Assembly (NCBI RefSeq): GCF_000717025.1
Contig: NZ_JNXG01000001.1
Location: 636,548-700,547, forward strand
Reading direction: 5' to 3'
From: Streptomyces atroolivaceus
GTDB lineage: Bacteria; Actinomycetota; Actinomycetes; Streptomycetales; Streptomycetaceae
DNA: 64,000 bases
The position numbers and the translations under genes were made by a program. This document shows positions 8,396 through 17,616 of the stretch, in pieces. Numbering within the stretch: position 1 is the first letter of the stretch; each line of letters opens with the position of its first letter. The notes below the pieces were generated by a model. That model saw only the letters and a program-made list of their open reading frames with translations, ran no database searches and was not told the origin of the DNA.

Positions 8396-9478
8396 TCAGC
8401 GACGGCGGGCGTCCGCCATCCGCTGTTCGGCGATCCGGTCGGCCGCCGCGGCCGGCGGGATTCCATCAGCCTTCGCACGTGCGAATATGGCCAGCGTGGT
8501 GTCGAAGATCTTCGCGGCTTTCGCCTTGCAGCGGTCGAAGTCGAAACCATGGAGCTCATCGGCGACCTGGATCACGCCACCTGCGTTCACCACGTAGTCC
8601 GGTGCGTACAGAACCGATCGGTCGGCCAGATCCTTCTCGACGCCGGGATGCGCGAGCTGGTTGTTGGCCGCGCCGCACACCACCTTGGCGGTGAGCACGG
8701 GGACGCTCTCGTCGTTCAGCGCGCCGCCGAGCGCGCAAGGGGCGTAGATGTCGAGCCCCTCGGTCCGGATGAGAGCGTCCGTGTCCAGGGCCACCGAGAC
8801 CTCGGGATGCAGGTCGGTGACCCGGCGTACGGCTTCCTCGCGCACATCCGTCACGACGACCTCGGCGCCGTCGCTCAACAGGTGCTCGACCAGGTGGTGG
8901 CCGACCTTGCCGACGCCCGCGACACCGACCTTGCGGCCACGGAGCGTGGGGTCGCCCCACAGGTGCTGGGCGGAGGCCCGCATGCCCTGGAAGACGCCGA
9001 AGGCGGTGAGGACGGAGGAGTCACCCGCGCCGCCGTTCTCGGGGGAGCGGCCGGTGGTCCAGCGGCACTCCCGGGCGACGACGTCCATGTCCGCGACGTA
9101 CGTGCCCACATCACAGGCGGTCACATACCGCCCGCCGAGCGAGGCCACGAAGCGTCCGTAGGCCAGGAGCAGTTTCTCGGACTTGATCCGGCCAGGATCG
9201 CCGATGATGACGGCCTTGCCGCCGCCGTGGTCGAGACCGGCCATGGCGTTCTTGTACGACATACCGCGCGCCAGGTTCAGCGCGTCCGCGACGGCCTCCT
9301 CCTCGGAGGCGTACGGATAGAAGCGGGTCCCGCCGAGGGCCGGGCCCAGGGCGGTGGAGTGGAGGGCGATGACGGCCTTGAGGCCGCTGGCACGGTCCTG
9401 GCAGATCACGACTTGCTCGTGGCCCCCCTGATCCGAGTGGAACAGGGTGCGCAGGATGCCGTCGGTCACATCGGTCAC
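8396..9478 (-). CDS. vdh: Valine (Leu/Phe/Val) dehydrogenase
   Basis: 360 residues. NAD-dependent oxidative deamination of branched-chain amino acids, supplying acyl precursors for branched fatty acids and polyketides in Streptomyces. It belongs to the Glu/Leu/Phe/Val dehydrogenase family: '[12 protein letters not shown]', the catalytic-lysine segment '[13 protein letters not shown]', '[10 protein letters not shown]' and a Rossmann motif 'GVAGVGKVG'. I chose GTG 9478 (product begins [18 protein letters not shown]) because it has GGGAG about 8 bases upstream and matches the known Streptomyces N-terminus; the frame remains open 30 codons further. Single-gene transcript, divergent from the next gene. 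Confidence 0.93.
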   Translation of the reverse strand: MTDVTDGILRTLFHSDQGGHEQVVICQDRASGLKAVIALHSTALGPALGGTRFYPYASEEEAVADALNLARGMSYKNAMAGLDHGGGKAVIIGDPGRIKSEKLLLAYGRFVASLGGRYVTACDVGTYVADMDVVARECRWTTGRSPENGGAGDSSVLTAFGVFQGMRASAQHLWGDPTLRGRKVGVAGVGKVGHHLVEHLLSDGAEVVVTDVREEAVRRVTDLHPEVSVALDTDALIRTEGLDIYAPCALGGALNDESVPVLTAKVVCGAANNQLAHPGVEKDLADRSVLYAPDYVVNAGGVIQVADELHGFDFDRCKAKAAKIFDTTLAIFARAKADGIPPAAAADRIAEQRMADARRR

Positions 9479-9653
9479 TGTGGTGACTCCCAAGTACGAA
9501 GCGGCGGAAGACCCTCCTGAAGGTGGGGAGGGTCCGGGCCGGCCGCCACCGGCCGGTCCGATGGGCAAGAGCGTAAGTCCTCGTGACGCGTAGATCTGTT
9601 CCCCTGACCGGGATCACCCCCCTGTGGAGTACCGGCGTGACACGATTCACCGC

Positions 9654-10496
9654 ATGTCGGTGGTGTCTTCGGTGCTCGTCCCTTACGCGTCCTACCTGCG
9701 GGTGTACGAGCCGCTCGCCGCCTTCCGCGAACCCGAACGGGGCCACTGGACGCGTTACGCCCGGCGCTCCGACCTCCCCACGGCACAGGACGAACTGCGC
9801 CGCTCGCTCGCAGACCTGGTTCCCACCCCGCCGGTGGCGGTGCCGGTGCACGAGAGCGGGGACGCGTTCGTCGCGTCGGTCGACGGCGTGATCTGCGTCT
9901 GCCCGTGGCGGACCCGGATGCGGGGCTGGCTGGCCATGAGTGAACTGGGGGGTCTGTTTCCGGCCACTGTGCTGGACGCGGTGCTGCCCCCGGTGGTGCG
10001 AGGACAGGCGGCCGCGGACTACGAGCGGTGGGCCGAGCGGAACCCGGACGCCCGCCCCTGGATCCGGACCACGGTGTGGCATGTGCCGGTGCGCTGGTTC
10101 GTCCTGTTCGACGACGAGGAGCGGGAGTACGTCGCCGCCGGCGCGGACGGCGGCGGGCTGCTGCGGTACCGGACCCCCATGGTGCAGGCCAGGCGCCGGC
10201 TGGCGAGAGCGCTGCGGACGCTGCGGGAGACCGTCGACGAGGGCCCGCTGACCGAAGGGCTCGTGGAGGTCGGGCGATGGCTGGAGGAGTTCCATCCACG
10301 CGCCATGGTCGAGCTGGACTACGGCGGCCTCGTCCACGCGCTGAGCGGCGAGCAGCTCGCCGCGGACCGGTCGGCGGCGGATGTGGCCGAGGGCATCGCG
10401 GCGCTGCGCTCGGGGGACGGCGACGCGGCAGGTGTCGCGTACGCGCGTCTGGCCGACCGTTGGCGAGCGGTGCGTGACCTACAATCCTCCAACTAG
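9654..10496 (+). CDS. Conserved hypothetical protein (between vdh and bldC)
   Basis: About 280 residues from ATG 9654 (product begins MSVVSSVLVPYASYLRVYEP); a start at 9624 is possible. It has no signal peptide and no membrane segment. Tryptophan- and arginine-rich segments such as 'DGVICVCPWRTRMRGWLAM' and 'HVPVRWFVLFDDEERE' recur. I recognise it only as a gene usually found at this position in Streptomyces; function is unknown. No Shine-Dalgarno is visible, but CACGAT at 9641-9646 sits at -10 distance, so leaderless translation is possible. Confidence 0.8.
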   Translation: MSVVSSVLVPYASYLRVYEPLAAFREPERGHWTRYARRSDLPTAQDELRRSLADLVPTPPVAVPVHESGDAFVASVDGVICVCPWRTRMRGWLAMSELGGLFPATVLDAVLPPVVRGQAAADYERWAERNPDARPWIRTTVWHVPVRWFVLFDDEEREYVAAGADGGGLLRYRTPMVQARRRLARALRTLRETVDEGPLTEGLVEVGRWLEEFHPRAMVELDYGGLVHALSGEQLAADRSAADVAEGIAALRSGDGDAAGVAYARLADRWRAVRDLQSSN

Positions 10497-10697
10497 CCCG
10501 AAGCGGTGTTAATTGGAACGCATCGTCGCATAGAGCCGCTATCCGCAGGGAAGAGACATCCCGGGAGGTGCCCGGCATCGTGGGCGCCGAGGGAGCCCGG
10601 CGGAGGTGAACGGAGATGTCCTGAGGGGAACTGACGGCCCGTGAACCGGCGTCGGGTGTGACGCGTGCGACAGGTGGGGCGGGAAGCCGTCCAGGAG

Positions 10698-10729
10698 GGC
10701 CCGGGACCTACGTCCTGAACCGGGCCTTT
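10698..10729 (+). terminator. Probable terminator after the hypothetical gene
   Basis: GGCCCGG at 10698-10704 pairs with CCGGGCC at 10720-10726, followed by TTT. It lies 200 bases after the upstream gene. Confidence 0.5.
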
Positions 10730-11118
10730 GCCTCAAGCGTGACGGATAGCACTAACGGGGCCCTTGCGCCCTTCCCTACTCCTCATGCCAAAATAGGACA
10801 AGGAGTCCGGGGAGGGCTCTGTCCGCCCAACTATGGGCGGAATGCACAGCATTGCGCGCTATGGGGGGTCTGACGACTTCTGACGACTCCTGATTGTCCT
10901 GTGACTGATCGTTACTGGGGCGTGACTGTCCGCTATGGCATGGTCCATCGGCTTCCGTCGCTGATGAACACCTGGGAGGGCAATTCCATCGGTTTGGCCG
11001 ACGTGGCTGGACGGATGGTGTAGTTGTAGTGCCGAAGACAAGCCGTTCGTCCTATAACCGACTCGGCCCGCGTCCGCCATTTCGGGCAACGCGGGTCAAG
11101 GTGCAGAATTTAGAGGAA

Positions 11119-11140
11119 AGAACCGAGATGGTTCGGTTCT
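11119..11140. promoter_or_regulatory. Inverted repeat at the bldC ribosome binding site
   Basis: AGAACCGA (11119-11126) and TCGGTTCT (11133-11140) form a perfect 8-bp inverted repeat with a 6-base spacer. The repeat ends 3 bases before the Shine-Dalgarno GAGGAGG at 11144-11150. It could be a protein operator or an mRNA hairpin affecting initiation. Confidence 0.55.
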
Positions 11141-11156
11141 CCCGAGGAGGCCGCTC

Positions 11157-11363
11157 ATGACCGCTCGCACCCCTGATGCCGAGCCGCTGCTGACCCCGGC
11201 TGAGGTCGCCACGATGTTCCGCGTGGACCCGAAGACGGTCACCCGTTGGGCAAAGGCTGGCAAGCTCACGTCCATCCGCACGCTCGGTGGGCATCGCCGG
11301 TACCGCGAGGCAGAGGTCCGCGCACTGCTTGCGGGTATTCCGCAGCAGCGCAGCGAGGCCTGA
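11157..11363 (+). CDS. bldC: BldC, MerR-like developmental DNA-binding protein
   Basis: 68 residues, a single winged-helix MerR-type DNA-binding domain. Visible hallmarks are 'LLTPAEVATMFRVDPKTVTRWAKAGKL' (helix-turn-helix, residues about 11-37, shown here in overlapping form) and 'RTLGGHRRYREAEVRALL' (wing and second helix). BldC delays entry into development in Streptomyces and binds head-to-tail on direct repeats. The protein lacks the effector domain of classical MerR proteins, as expected. The ATG is preceded by GAGGAGG at 11144-11150. Confidence 0.97.
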   Translation: MTARTPDAEPLLTPAEVATMFRVDPKTVTRWAKAGKLTSIRTLGGHRRYREAEVRALLAGIPQQRSEA

Positions 11364-11496
11364 CACACCCCCTGTCGCCGCAGCCACAACAGGGCGCCGG
11401 TGGGTCCCCCAACCCCCGGTTTTCCCACTCATAGCTCCATACGACGGGCGCCTGCCCCAACGGGTGCCATGCCTGTGACATGCGGGTACGTCGTTC

Positions 11497-11536
11497 GATC
11501 GCGCTGGACTCCGCCGGGTCCAGCGCGATCTTTTTT
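11497..11536 (+). terminator. Strong intrinsic terminator downstream of bldC
   Basis: GATCGCGCTGGAC (11497-11509) pairs perfectly with 11518-11530 across an 8-base loop and is followed directly by TTTTTT (11531-11536). It is one of the most canonical rho-independent terminators in the window and lies 134 bases after the bldC stop. Confidence 0.9.
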
Positions 11537-11956
11537 GTGCCCGGCAGGTGCGGAGGGCGTCCGCGAGAAGGCGGCGCGGGGAGGCTTTTGGCATGCCGGG
11601 AAGGGGCCCGGCGAGTGCCCGAACGGTCCGGTCCTCTGCCCGAACCTGCCGACGGGTCGGTTTGCGGGGAGGCCGCGTGCGACCGTGAGCGGGCCTGTTC
11701 GGGGCTGTTCGCCCGGGTCCCGGACGTCGTGGGGCGGCTCGGGCGGAACGGTCCGGGATGTGCTTCGGCGGCAGTGCAATTGCACATATTAAATTCGCCA
11801 GTTGTAGGAAGTGCGTAAAGTACCCCCCGCGCAAAACTGATTCGGTGACTCCCGTCACACCGGCGTCGTCCCGCTCACTACGAGCCTGCCACCGCGCGGG
11901 GGTGCTTGGCTGCGGCAGATGGTCATGTCGCGCGAGGACTTTCGTCCCCCGTGCCG
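11537..11956. other. Intergenic region with AT-rich palindrome
   Basis: 420 bases without a supported gene. A perfect 12-bp palindrome GTGCAATTGCAC occupies 11774-11785 and runs into an unusually AT-rich stretch (about 11780-11820). TTGCAC in the palindrome could serve as a -35 box, but no convincing -10 or gene follows on the plus strand. The minus-strand DUF6274 gene ends at 11957. Confidence 0.4.
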
Positions 11957-12268
11957 CTACCTGCCCCGCTCCCGGCCCCCGCCGTCGCCGCCTCCGCCGC
12001 CGTCTGCCGGGGGCGGAGGCGGAGGAACTGCCGCGGAGTCGCTCCCGGGGGCTCGGGGGCGGCTCTCCGGGGCCGGCGGTGGCTCGGCGGCATCGCCGGG
12101 CTTCCGGGGTGCGCGCGGCGCCTGTGGGGCCGTCAGGGGCTCCATGGCGAGCCGCAGCAGGCGATGGCAGATCGGACAGTGCCGGGTGAGGTGGCGGTAG
12201 CCGGAAGCGGCCGCCAGGTGGGCGCGCAGCAGCGCGCGGGTCTCGTGCCTTTCCGTGGGCGCAGACAT
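11957..12268 (-). CDS. DUF6274-like small CxxC protein
   Basis: 103 residues. The N-terminal half (RHETRALLRAHLAAASGYRH, then LTRHCPICHRLLRLAME) has a CPIC pair flanked by histidines, possibly one half of a zinc site. The C-terminal half is low-complexity Pro/Gly/Ala. I recall this as a Streptomyces-conserved family (DUF6274) found beside bldC; function is unknown. The Pro/Gly tail looks disordered. Confidence 0.75.
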   Translation of the reverse strand: MSAPTERHETRALLRAHLAAASGYRHLTRHCPICHRLLRLAMEPLTAPQAPRAPRKPGDAAEPPPAPESRPRAPGSDSAAVPPPPPPADGGGGGDGGGRERGR

Positions 12269-12369
12269 GCGTGCGGCCTCCCGGTGGGACCGGCCACCCG
12301 GCGTCGAGGGAACAAGGGTGGACTCCGTCCTACGGAGTTACCCGTGGCGGAAGTCGGCGTCAAGACGCA

Positions 12370-12402
12370 CGGAAGCCCGGATCCAGGGGATCCGGGCTTC
12401 CG
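12370..12402 (-). terminator. Terminator of tRNA-Asp transcript
   Basis: A perfect 15-bp inverted repeat (12370-12384 with 12388-12402, stem sequence CGGAAGCCCGGATCC) with a 3-base loop, just downstream of the tRNA on the minus strand. Confidence 0.8.
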
Positions 12403-12408
12403 TTACTG

Positions 12409-12483
12409 CGGTCCTGACGGGATTTGAACCCGCGGCCTCCACCTTGACAGGGTGGCGAGCACTCCAAACTGCTCCACAGGACC
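12409..12483 (-). tRNA. tRNA-Asp (GTC)
   Basis: A complete cloverleaf on the minus strand: acceptor GGTCCTG/CAGGACC, D arm GAGC/GCTC, anticodon arm CCACC-CTGTCAA-GGTGG with anticodon GTC, T arm with GTTCAAATC, and discriminator G73 as expected for Asp. CCA is not encoded. The sequence is identical to the copy at 18590-18664. Confidence 0.95.
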
Positions 12484-12599
12484 AGGTTTTCGCTGCCTGC
12501 CTTGCGGCCTGCTGCGAATCCAGACTGTACAGGAGGTCCGAGGGCCAGGTCGAACTCACTCACCGTGCGGACGTCGTCACGGCCCCGCGGGGTGCCTGC

Positions 12600-15500
12600 T
12601 CACGGAGCGGCCGCGTCGATCGCCTTCACGATCCGCTTGTCCGAGACGGGCTGCGCGGTGCCCAGCGCGTGCGCGAAGTAGCTCACCCGCAGCTCCTCGA
12701 TCATCCAGCGGATGTCCAGGACCTCCTGGGGCACCGGCCGTCCCTGGGGCAGCTGTTCGAGCAGCCAGGCGTACTCGTCCTGCATCTCGTGGACCTTCTC
12801 CATACGCGTGGTGTCGCGCTGGACGTTCGTCGGCATCTGCTGCAGCCTGCGGTCCTCGGCGACCAGGTAGCGCATCAGGTCGGGCAGTCTCCGCAGTCCG
12901 GTCGCGGTGACGAACCCGGGCGGCACGAGGCGCGCCAGGTGGTCCCGTACGTCCGTGACGTTGTTGATCAGGACCAGGCTGTTCGTCGACTTCAGCCGGC
13001 GCTCGCAGGCCTGCCAGGCGGCCAGGATCTGCTGCACCTGGCCGATCGTGCGGACGGTGAGGTCCACGAGGTCGGCGCGCACCTTGTCGTACAGCTTCCG
13101 GAACGACGCCTCGTCCCAGGCCGGGCCGCCGTGCGCGGCGATGAGCCGGTCGGCCGCCGCCGTCGCGCAGTCGTCGAACAGCGCCTGGATGGAGCCGTGC
13201 GGATTGCGGGACAGCGCCAGCTTCTGCTGGTTGGTGAGCTTGTCCGAGGCGAACTTGGCCGGGTTCACCGGGATGTTCAGCAGGATCAGCTTCCGGGTGC
13301 CCCGCCACATCGCCTGCTGCTGCTCGGCCTCGGTGTCGAAGAGCCGTACGGCCACGCTCTCGCCCTGGTCGACGAGTGCCGGGTAGGCCTTGACCGGCTG
13401 GCCCGCGCGACGGGTCTCGAAGACACGGTTCAGGGTGCCGATGGTCCAGTCGGTGAGGCCCGAACGCTCGATGGACTCTCCCGAGGGGCCCGCGGTGGCC
13501 GCGGCGGCCTTGGAGAGGGCCTGGCGGGCCTTGGGGCGCAGCTGGAGCTTCAGCGCCTCCAGATCCTTGTCCTCGGCGACCTTGCGGCGCCGTTCGTCGG
13601 TGATGCGGAAAGTGATCTTCAGGTGGTCCGGGACCCGGGACAGGTCGAAGTCGTCCGCCGTGACCGGGACGCCCACCATCCGCTGGAGCTCACGGGCGAG
13701 CGTCAGCGGCAGGGGCTCCTGCAGGGGGACCGCACGGTCCAGGAACTTCGCCGCGTAGTCCGGTGCGGGGACGTAGTGCCGCCGGATCGGCTTGGGCAGT
13801 GAGCGGATCAGCTCGGTGACCACCTCCGGGCGCAGGCCCGGGATCTGCCAGTCGAAGCCCTCGGCGGTGACCTGGTTGAGCACCTGGAGCGGGATGTGGA
13901 CGGTCACACCGTCGGCGTCCGCGCCCGGCTCGAACTGGTAGGTCACCCGGAACTTGAGCTTCCCCTGCCGCCAGGAGTCCGGGTAGTCGTCCTTGGTGAC
14001 GGCTCCGGCCTTCTCGTTGATGAGCATCGAGCGCTCGAAGTCGAGCGCGTCCGGCTCGTCACGGCGCTTGTGCTTCCACCAGGAGTCGAAGTGGGCGCCG
14101 GAGACGATGTGCTCGGGGATCCGCTGATCGTAGAAGTCGAAGAGCGTCTCGTCGTCCACGAGGATGTCGCGGCGCCGCGCGCGGTGCTCCAACTCCTCGA
14201 CCTCACCGAGCAGTTTGCGGTTGTCATGGAAGAACTGGTGGTGTGTGCGCCAGTCCCCCTCGACCAGGGCGTTGCGGATGAACAGATCGCGCGACGCCTC
14301 CTGGTCGATACGGCCGAAATTGATCTTGCGCTGGGCGACGATCGGTACCCCGTAGAGCGTGACCCGCTCGTACGCCATCACCGCGGCCTGGTCCTTCTCC
14401 CAGTGCGGTTCGCTGTAGGTCCGCTTCAGCAGGTGCTGGGCGAGTGGCTCGATCCACTCCGGCTCGACCTTCGCGTTGACCCGCGCCCACAGCCGGGACG
14501 TCTCGACCAGCTCGGCCGACATCACGAAGCGCGGCTGCTTCTTGAACAGCGCGGAACCGGGGAAGATCGCGAACTTGGCGCTGCGGGCGCCCAGGTACTC
14601 GTTCTTCTCGGTGTCCTTCAGCCCGATGTGCGACAGCAGGCCGGCCAGCAGCGAGGTGTGCACCGACTGTTCCGGCGCGTCGGCACCCGTCGAGGACTCC
14701 TTGACCTCGATCCCCATCTGCTTGGCGACCGTTCGCAGCTGGGCGTAGATGTCCTGCCACTCACGGATCCGCAGGAAGTTCAGGTACTCCTGCTTGCACA
14801 TCCGGCGGAAGCTGGAGGAGCCGCGCTCCTTCTGCTGTTCCCGGATGTAGCGCCACAGGTTCAGGAACGCCAGGAAGTCGGACGTCTCGTCCTTGAAGCG
14901 GGCGTGGTTCTGATCGGCCTGGGTCTGCTTCTCCGAGGGACGCTCACGAGGGTCCTGGATGGACAGGGCCGCCGCGATGACCATGACCTCGCGTGCGCAG
15001 CCGTTCTTCTCGGCTTCGATGACCATGCGGGCCAGGCGCGGGTCGACGGGCAGCTGGGAGAGCTTGCGGCCCAGCGGCGTGAGGCGCTTCTTCGGATCCT
15101 TCTCCGCCGGGTCGAGCGCGCCCAGCTCCTGGAGCAGCTGGACGCCGTCGCGGATGTTGCGGTGGTCCGGCGGGTCGATGAAGGGGAACTTCTCGATGTC
15201 ACCGAGGCCGGCCGCGGTCATCTGGAGGATGACGGAGGCCAGGTTGGTCCTCAGGATCTCGGGGTCGGTGAACTCGGGACGGGTGACGAAGTCGTCCTCG
15301 GAGTACAGCCGGATGCAGATGCCGTCCGACGTACGGCCGCAGCGGCCCTTGCGCTGGTTGGCGCTGGCCTGGGAGATCCGCTCGATCGGCAGCCGCTGGA
15401 CCTTGGTGCGGTGGCTGTAGCGGGAGATGCGGGCGTTGCCCGGGTCGATCACGTACTTGATGCCGGGGACGGTCAGCGAGGTCTCGGCGACGTTCGTGGC

Positions 15501-16532
15501 GAGGACGATGCGGCGTCCGGTGTGGCGCTGGAACACGCGGTGCTGCTCGGCGTGCGAGAGGCGCGCGTAGAGGGGGAGCACCTCGGTGTGTCTGAGGTTG
15601 CGTTTGTTCAGGGCGTCAGCCGTGTCGCGGATCTCCCGCTCCCCGGAGAGGAAGACCAGGACATCGCCCGGGGCCTCGTGGTCCAGCTCGTCGACGGCGT
15701 CGCAGATCGCTGTGATCTGGTCGCGGTCGGAGTCGTCGCCCTCCTCCTCGAGGAGGGGCCGGTAGCGCACCTCCACCGGATAAGTACGTCCGCTGACCTC
15801 CACGATCGGTGCCTCGCCGAAGTGCTTGGCGAAGCGTTCCGGGTCGATGGTCGCCGACGTGATGACGACCTTCAGATCGGGGCGCTTGGGCAGCAGCCGG
15901 GCCAGGTAGCCGAGCAGGAAGTCGATGTTCAGCGACCGCTCGTGGGCCTCGTCGATGATGATCGTGTCGTAGGCGAGGAGCTCGCGGTCCGTCTGGATCT
16001 CGGCCAGCAGGATGCCGTCCGTCATCAGCTTCACGAAGGTCGCGTCCGGATTCACCTGGTCGGTGAAGCGCACCTTCCAGCCGACGGCCTCGCCGAGCGG
16101 GGTGTCCAGCTCGTCGGCGACGCGCTCGGCGACCGTGCGCGCGGCGATCCGGCGGGGCTGGGTGTGACCGATCATGCCCCGGACGCCACGGCCCAGCTCC
16201 ATGCAGATCTTGGGGATCTGGGTGGTCTTGCCCGAGCCGGTCTCACCCGCGACGATCACGACCTGGTGGTCGCGTATCGCCTCCAGGATCTCGTCCTTCT
16301 TCTGGCTGACCGGAAGTTGCTCCGGGTACGAGAGGGCGGGCATCCGCGCGGCGCGTCCTGCGAGCCGCTCGGCTGCCTTCCCGGCCTCGGCGGAGATCTC
16401 GTCCAGCACGGACTGGCGGGCCTCCGGCTTGCGGATGCGACGGGCACCCTCGAGGCGGCGGCCGAGCCGGTGCGCGTCGCGGAGCGAGAGCTGCCCGAGC
16501 TGGGTCTGGAGATCGGCGAAGGAAGTAGACAT
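12600..16532 (-). CDS. hrpA: ATP-dependent RNA helicase HrpA
   Basis: 1310 residues, the normal size for HrpA. A DEAH/RHA helicase: Walker A 'GETGSGKTTQ' (about 96-104), 'TQPRRIAA', motif II 'DEAH' (194-197), motif III 'SAT', motif V 'ATNVAETSLT' and motif VI 'QRKGRCGR'. The HA2 and OB-fold segments and the long HrpA-specific C-terminal half follow. In other bacteria HrpA resolves stalled or collided ribosomes. ATG 16532 gives a product beginning MSTSFADLQTQLGQL. No operon partner is visible; it lies between a tRNA-Asp and the divergent thioredoxin-fold gene. Confidence 0.96.
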   Translation of the reverse strand: MSTSFADLQTQLGQLSLRDAHRLGRRLEGARRIRKPEARQSVLDEISAEAGKAAERLAGRAARMPALSYPEQLPVSQKKDEILEAIRDHQVVIVAGETGSGKTTQIPKICMELGRGVRGMIGHTQPRRIAARTVAERVADELDTPLGEAVGWKVRFTDQVNPDATFVKLMTDGILLAEIQTDRELLAYDTIIIDEAHERSLNIDFLLGYLARLLPKRPDLKVVITSATIDPERFAKHFGEAPIVEVSGRTYPVEVRYRPLLEEEGDDSDRDQITAICDAVDELDHEAPGDVLVFLSGEREIRDTADALNKRNLRHTEVLPLYARLSHAEQHRVFQRHTGRRIVLATNVAETSLTVPGIKYVIDPGNARISRYSHRTKVQRLPIERISQASANQRKGRCGRTSDGICIRLYSEDDFVTRPEFTDPEILRTNLASVILQMTAAGLGDIEKFPFIDPPDHRNIRDGVQLLQELGALDPAEKDPKKRLTPLGRKLSQLPVDPRLARMVIEAEKNGCAREVMVIAAALSIQDPRERPSEKQTQADQNHARFKDETSDFLAFLNLWRYIREQQKERGSSSFRRMCKQEYLNFLRIREWQDIYAQLRTVAKQMGIEVKESSTGADAPEQSVHTSLLAGLLSHIGLKDTEKNEYLGARSAKFAIFPGSALFKKQPRFVMSAELVETSRLWARVNAKVEPEWIEPLAQHLLKRTYSEPHWEKDQAAVMAYERVTLYGVPIVAQRKINFGRIDQEASRDLFIRNALVEGDWRTHHQFFHDNRKLLGEVEELEHRARRRDILVDDETLFDFYDQRIPEHIVSGAHFDSWWKHKRRDEPDALDFERSMLINEKAGAVTKDDYPDSWRQGKLKFRVTYQFEPGADADGVTVHIPLQVLNQVTAEGFDWQIPGLRPEVVTELIRSLPKPIRRHYVPAPDYAAKFLDRAVPLQEPLPLTLARELQRMVGVPVTADDFDLSRVPDHLKITFRITDERRRKVAEDKDLEALKLQLRPKARQALSKAAAATAGPSGESIERSGLTDWTIGTLNRVFETRRAGQPVKAYPALVDQGESVAVRLFDTEAEQQQAMWRGTRKLILLNIPVNPAKFASDKLTNQQKLALSRNPHGSIQALFDDCATAAADRLIAAHGGPAWDEASFRKLYDKVRADLVDLTVRTIGQVQQILAAWQACERRLKSTNSLVLINNVTDVRDHLARLVPPGFVTATGLRRLPDLMRYLVAEDRRLQQMPTNVQRDTTRMEKVHEMQDEYAWLLEQLPQGRPVPQEVLDIRWMIEELRVSYFAHALGTAQPVSDKRIVKAIDAAAP

Positions 16533-16827
16533 ACGGACCCCAGGATCTCACCCGCGCGCGAGGAGTGGCGAACGTATTTCGTCCGGGCCGCGTCACACCG
16601 AACCGGGAGGGCTCCGCCGCGGCACCGGTGACCGAGCGGGAGGGCGCGGCCACAGGACGTACCATTTCGGGCAACTGATCACCCGTCCCCCGTGCAAGGC
16701 GGCCCCATGTCCCGGGATATACCCGCACCCGCCCGACGCCGGGTGCCGGAAGCGTAGGCGGGCCCCGCGCCGCCGCGCCCCTTTCCGCAGGTCCCGCTTT
16801 CCCCGCATCACTCGCACGGAGCGCCGC

Positions 16828-17616
16828 ATGCCCACGCCCACCCGCCCTTCGCCCTCCGCGAAGTCCTCCACGAAGAAGTCCTCCGCGAAGAAGCCGGTGC
16901 TCTTCGGCCTCGTCGTGGTTCTCGCCGCCGGGCTGCTCGGATTCGTCTCCTACCGGGCCACCGCCCCGGACGGGCCCGGCCCCGGCACCCCGGCCGCCGT
17001 CACGTCCACCGGACCGGACTCCGACGTCCACCGGGAACTGGCCGGGCTCGCCCGGCGCGACGCCGACGACAAGCTGGCCCTGGGCCGCACCGCCGCACCG
17101 GTCGTCCTCATCGAGTACGCCGACTTCCAGTGCGGCTACTGCGGGAAGTTCGCCCGGGACACCGAACCCGAACTGATCAAGAGGTACGTCGACGACGGCA
17201 CCCTGCGCATCGAGTGGCGCAACTTCCCGATCTTCGGCGAGGCGTCGGAGGCGGCCGCGCGAGCCTCCTGGGCAGCCGGCCGGCAGGACCGCTTCTGGGC
17301 CTTCCACCGGGCCGCCTACGCCGAGGACGCCAAGGAGAAGGGCTTCGGACGGGATCGCCTCAGGGCCCTCGCCCAGCAGGCGGGCGTGAAGGACCTCGAC
17401 CGCTTCACGCGTGACACGGACAGCGCGGCGGCCGTCGAGGCGGTCCGCGTCGACCGGGAACAGGCCTACGGGATCGGTGCCACGTCCACCCCGTCCTTCC
17501 TCATCAACGGCCGCCCCGTGGCCGGAGCCCAGCCCATGGCCGTCTTCACCCAGGCCATCGAGGCGGCAGCAGCGGAGGAAGCGAACGTCGGGAACGCCGG
17601 AGAGCCCGCGAAGTGA
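16828..17616 (+). CDS. Membrane-anchored thioredoxin-fold (DsbA-like) oxidoreductase
   Basis: 262 residues. An N-terminal Lys/Ser-rich stretch is followed by one membrane segment ('VLFGLVVVLAAGLLGFVSY', about 30-48), so the catalytic domain faces outside. That domain starts with 'LGRTAAPVVLIEYADFQCGY', carries the active site C-G-Y-C, and has a cis-proline loop 'GATSTPSFLING'. It should oxidise or isomerise disulfides in exported proteins. Its stop overlaps the start of the CcdA-like gene by 4 bases, so the two are translationally coupled. ATG 16828 has CGGAG upstream; the frame is open far upstream but only as antisense to hrpA. Confidence 0.9.
   Translation: MPTPTRPSPSAKSSTKKSSAKKPVLFGLVVVLAAGLLGFVSYRATAPDGPGPGTPAAVTSTGPDSDVHRELAGLARRDADDKLALGRTAAPVVLIEYADFQCGYCGKFARDTEPELIKRYVDDGTLRIEWRNFPIFGEASEAAARASWAAGRQDRFWAFHRAAYAEDAKEKGFGRDRLRALAQQAGVKDLDRFTRDTDSAAAVEAVRVDREQAYGIGATSTPSFLINGRPVAGAQPMAVFTQAIEAAAAEEANVGNAGEPAK

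Larger units (their letters stand above)
10497..11156. other. Long bldC upstream region
   Basis: 660 bases with no supported protein gene. It holds a terminator-like stem at 10698-10726, a perfect 7-bp stem with a 4-base loop at 10823-10840 (CCGCCCA/TGGGCGG), a TATAAC hexamer at 11053-11058 that could be a -10 box, and the inverted repeat next to the bldC ribosome site. Such a long upstream region suggests several regulatory inputs or an unannotated transcript. Confidence 0.5.

Noticed and set aside
12255..16631. Two very long plus-strand frames (515 and 911 codons)
   Set aside because: They are antisense to hrpA, show Val/Arg/Gly-rich nonsense composition and no family motif.
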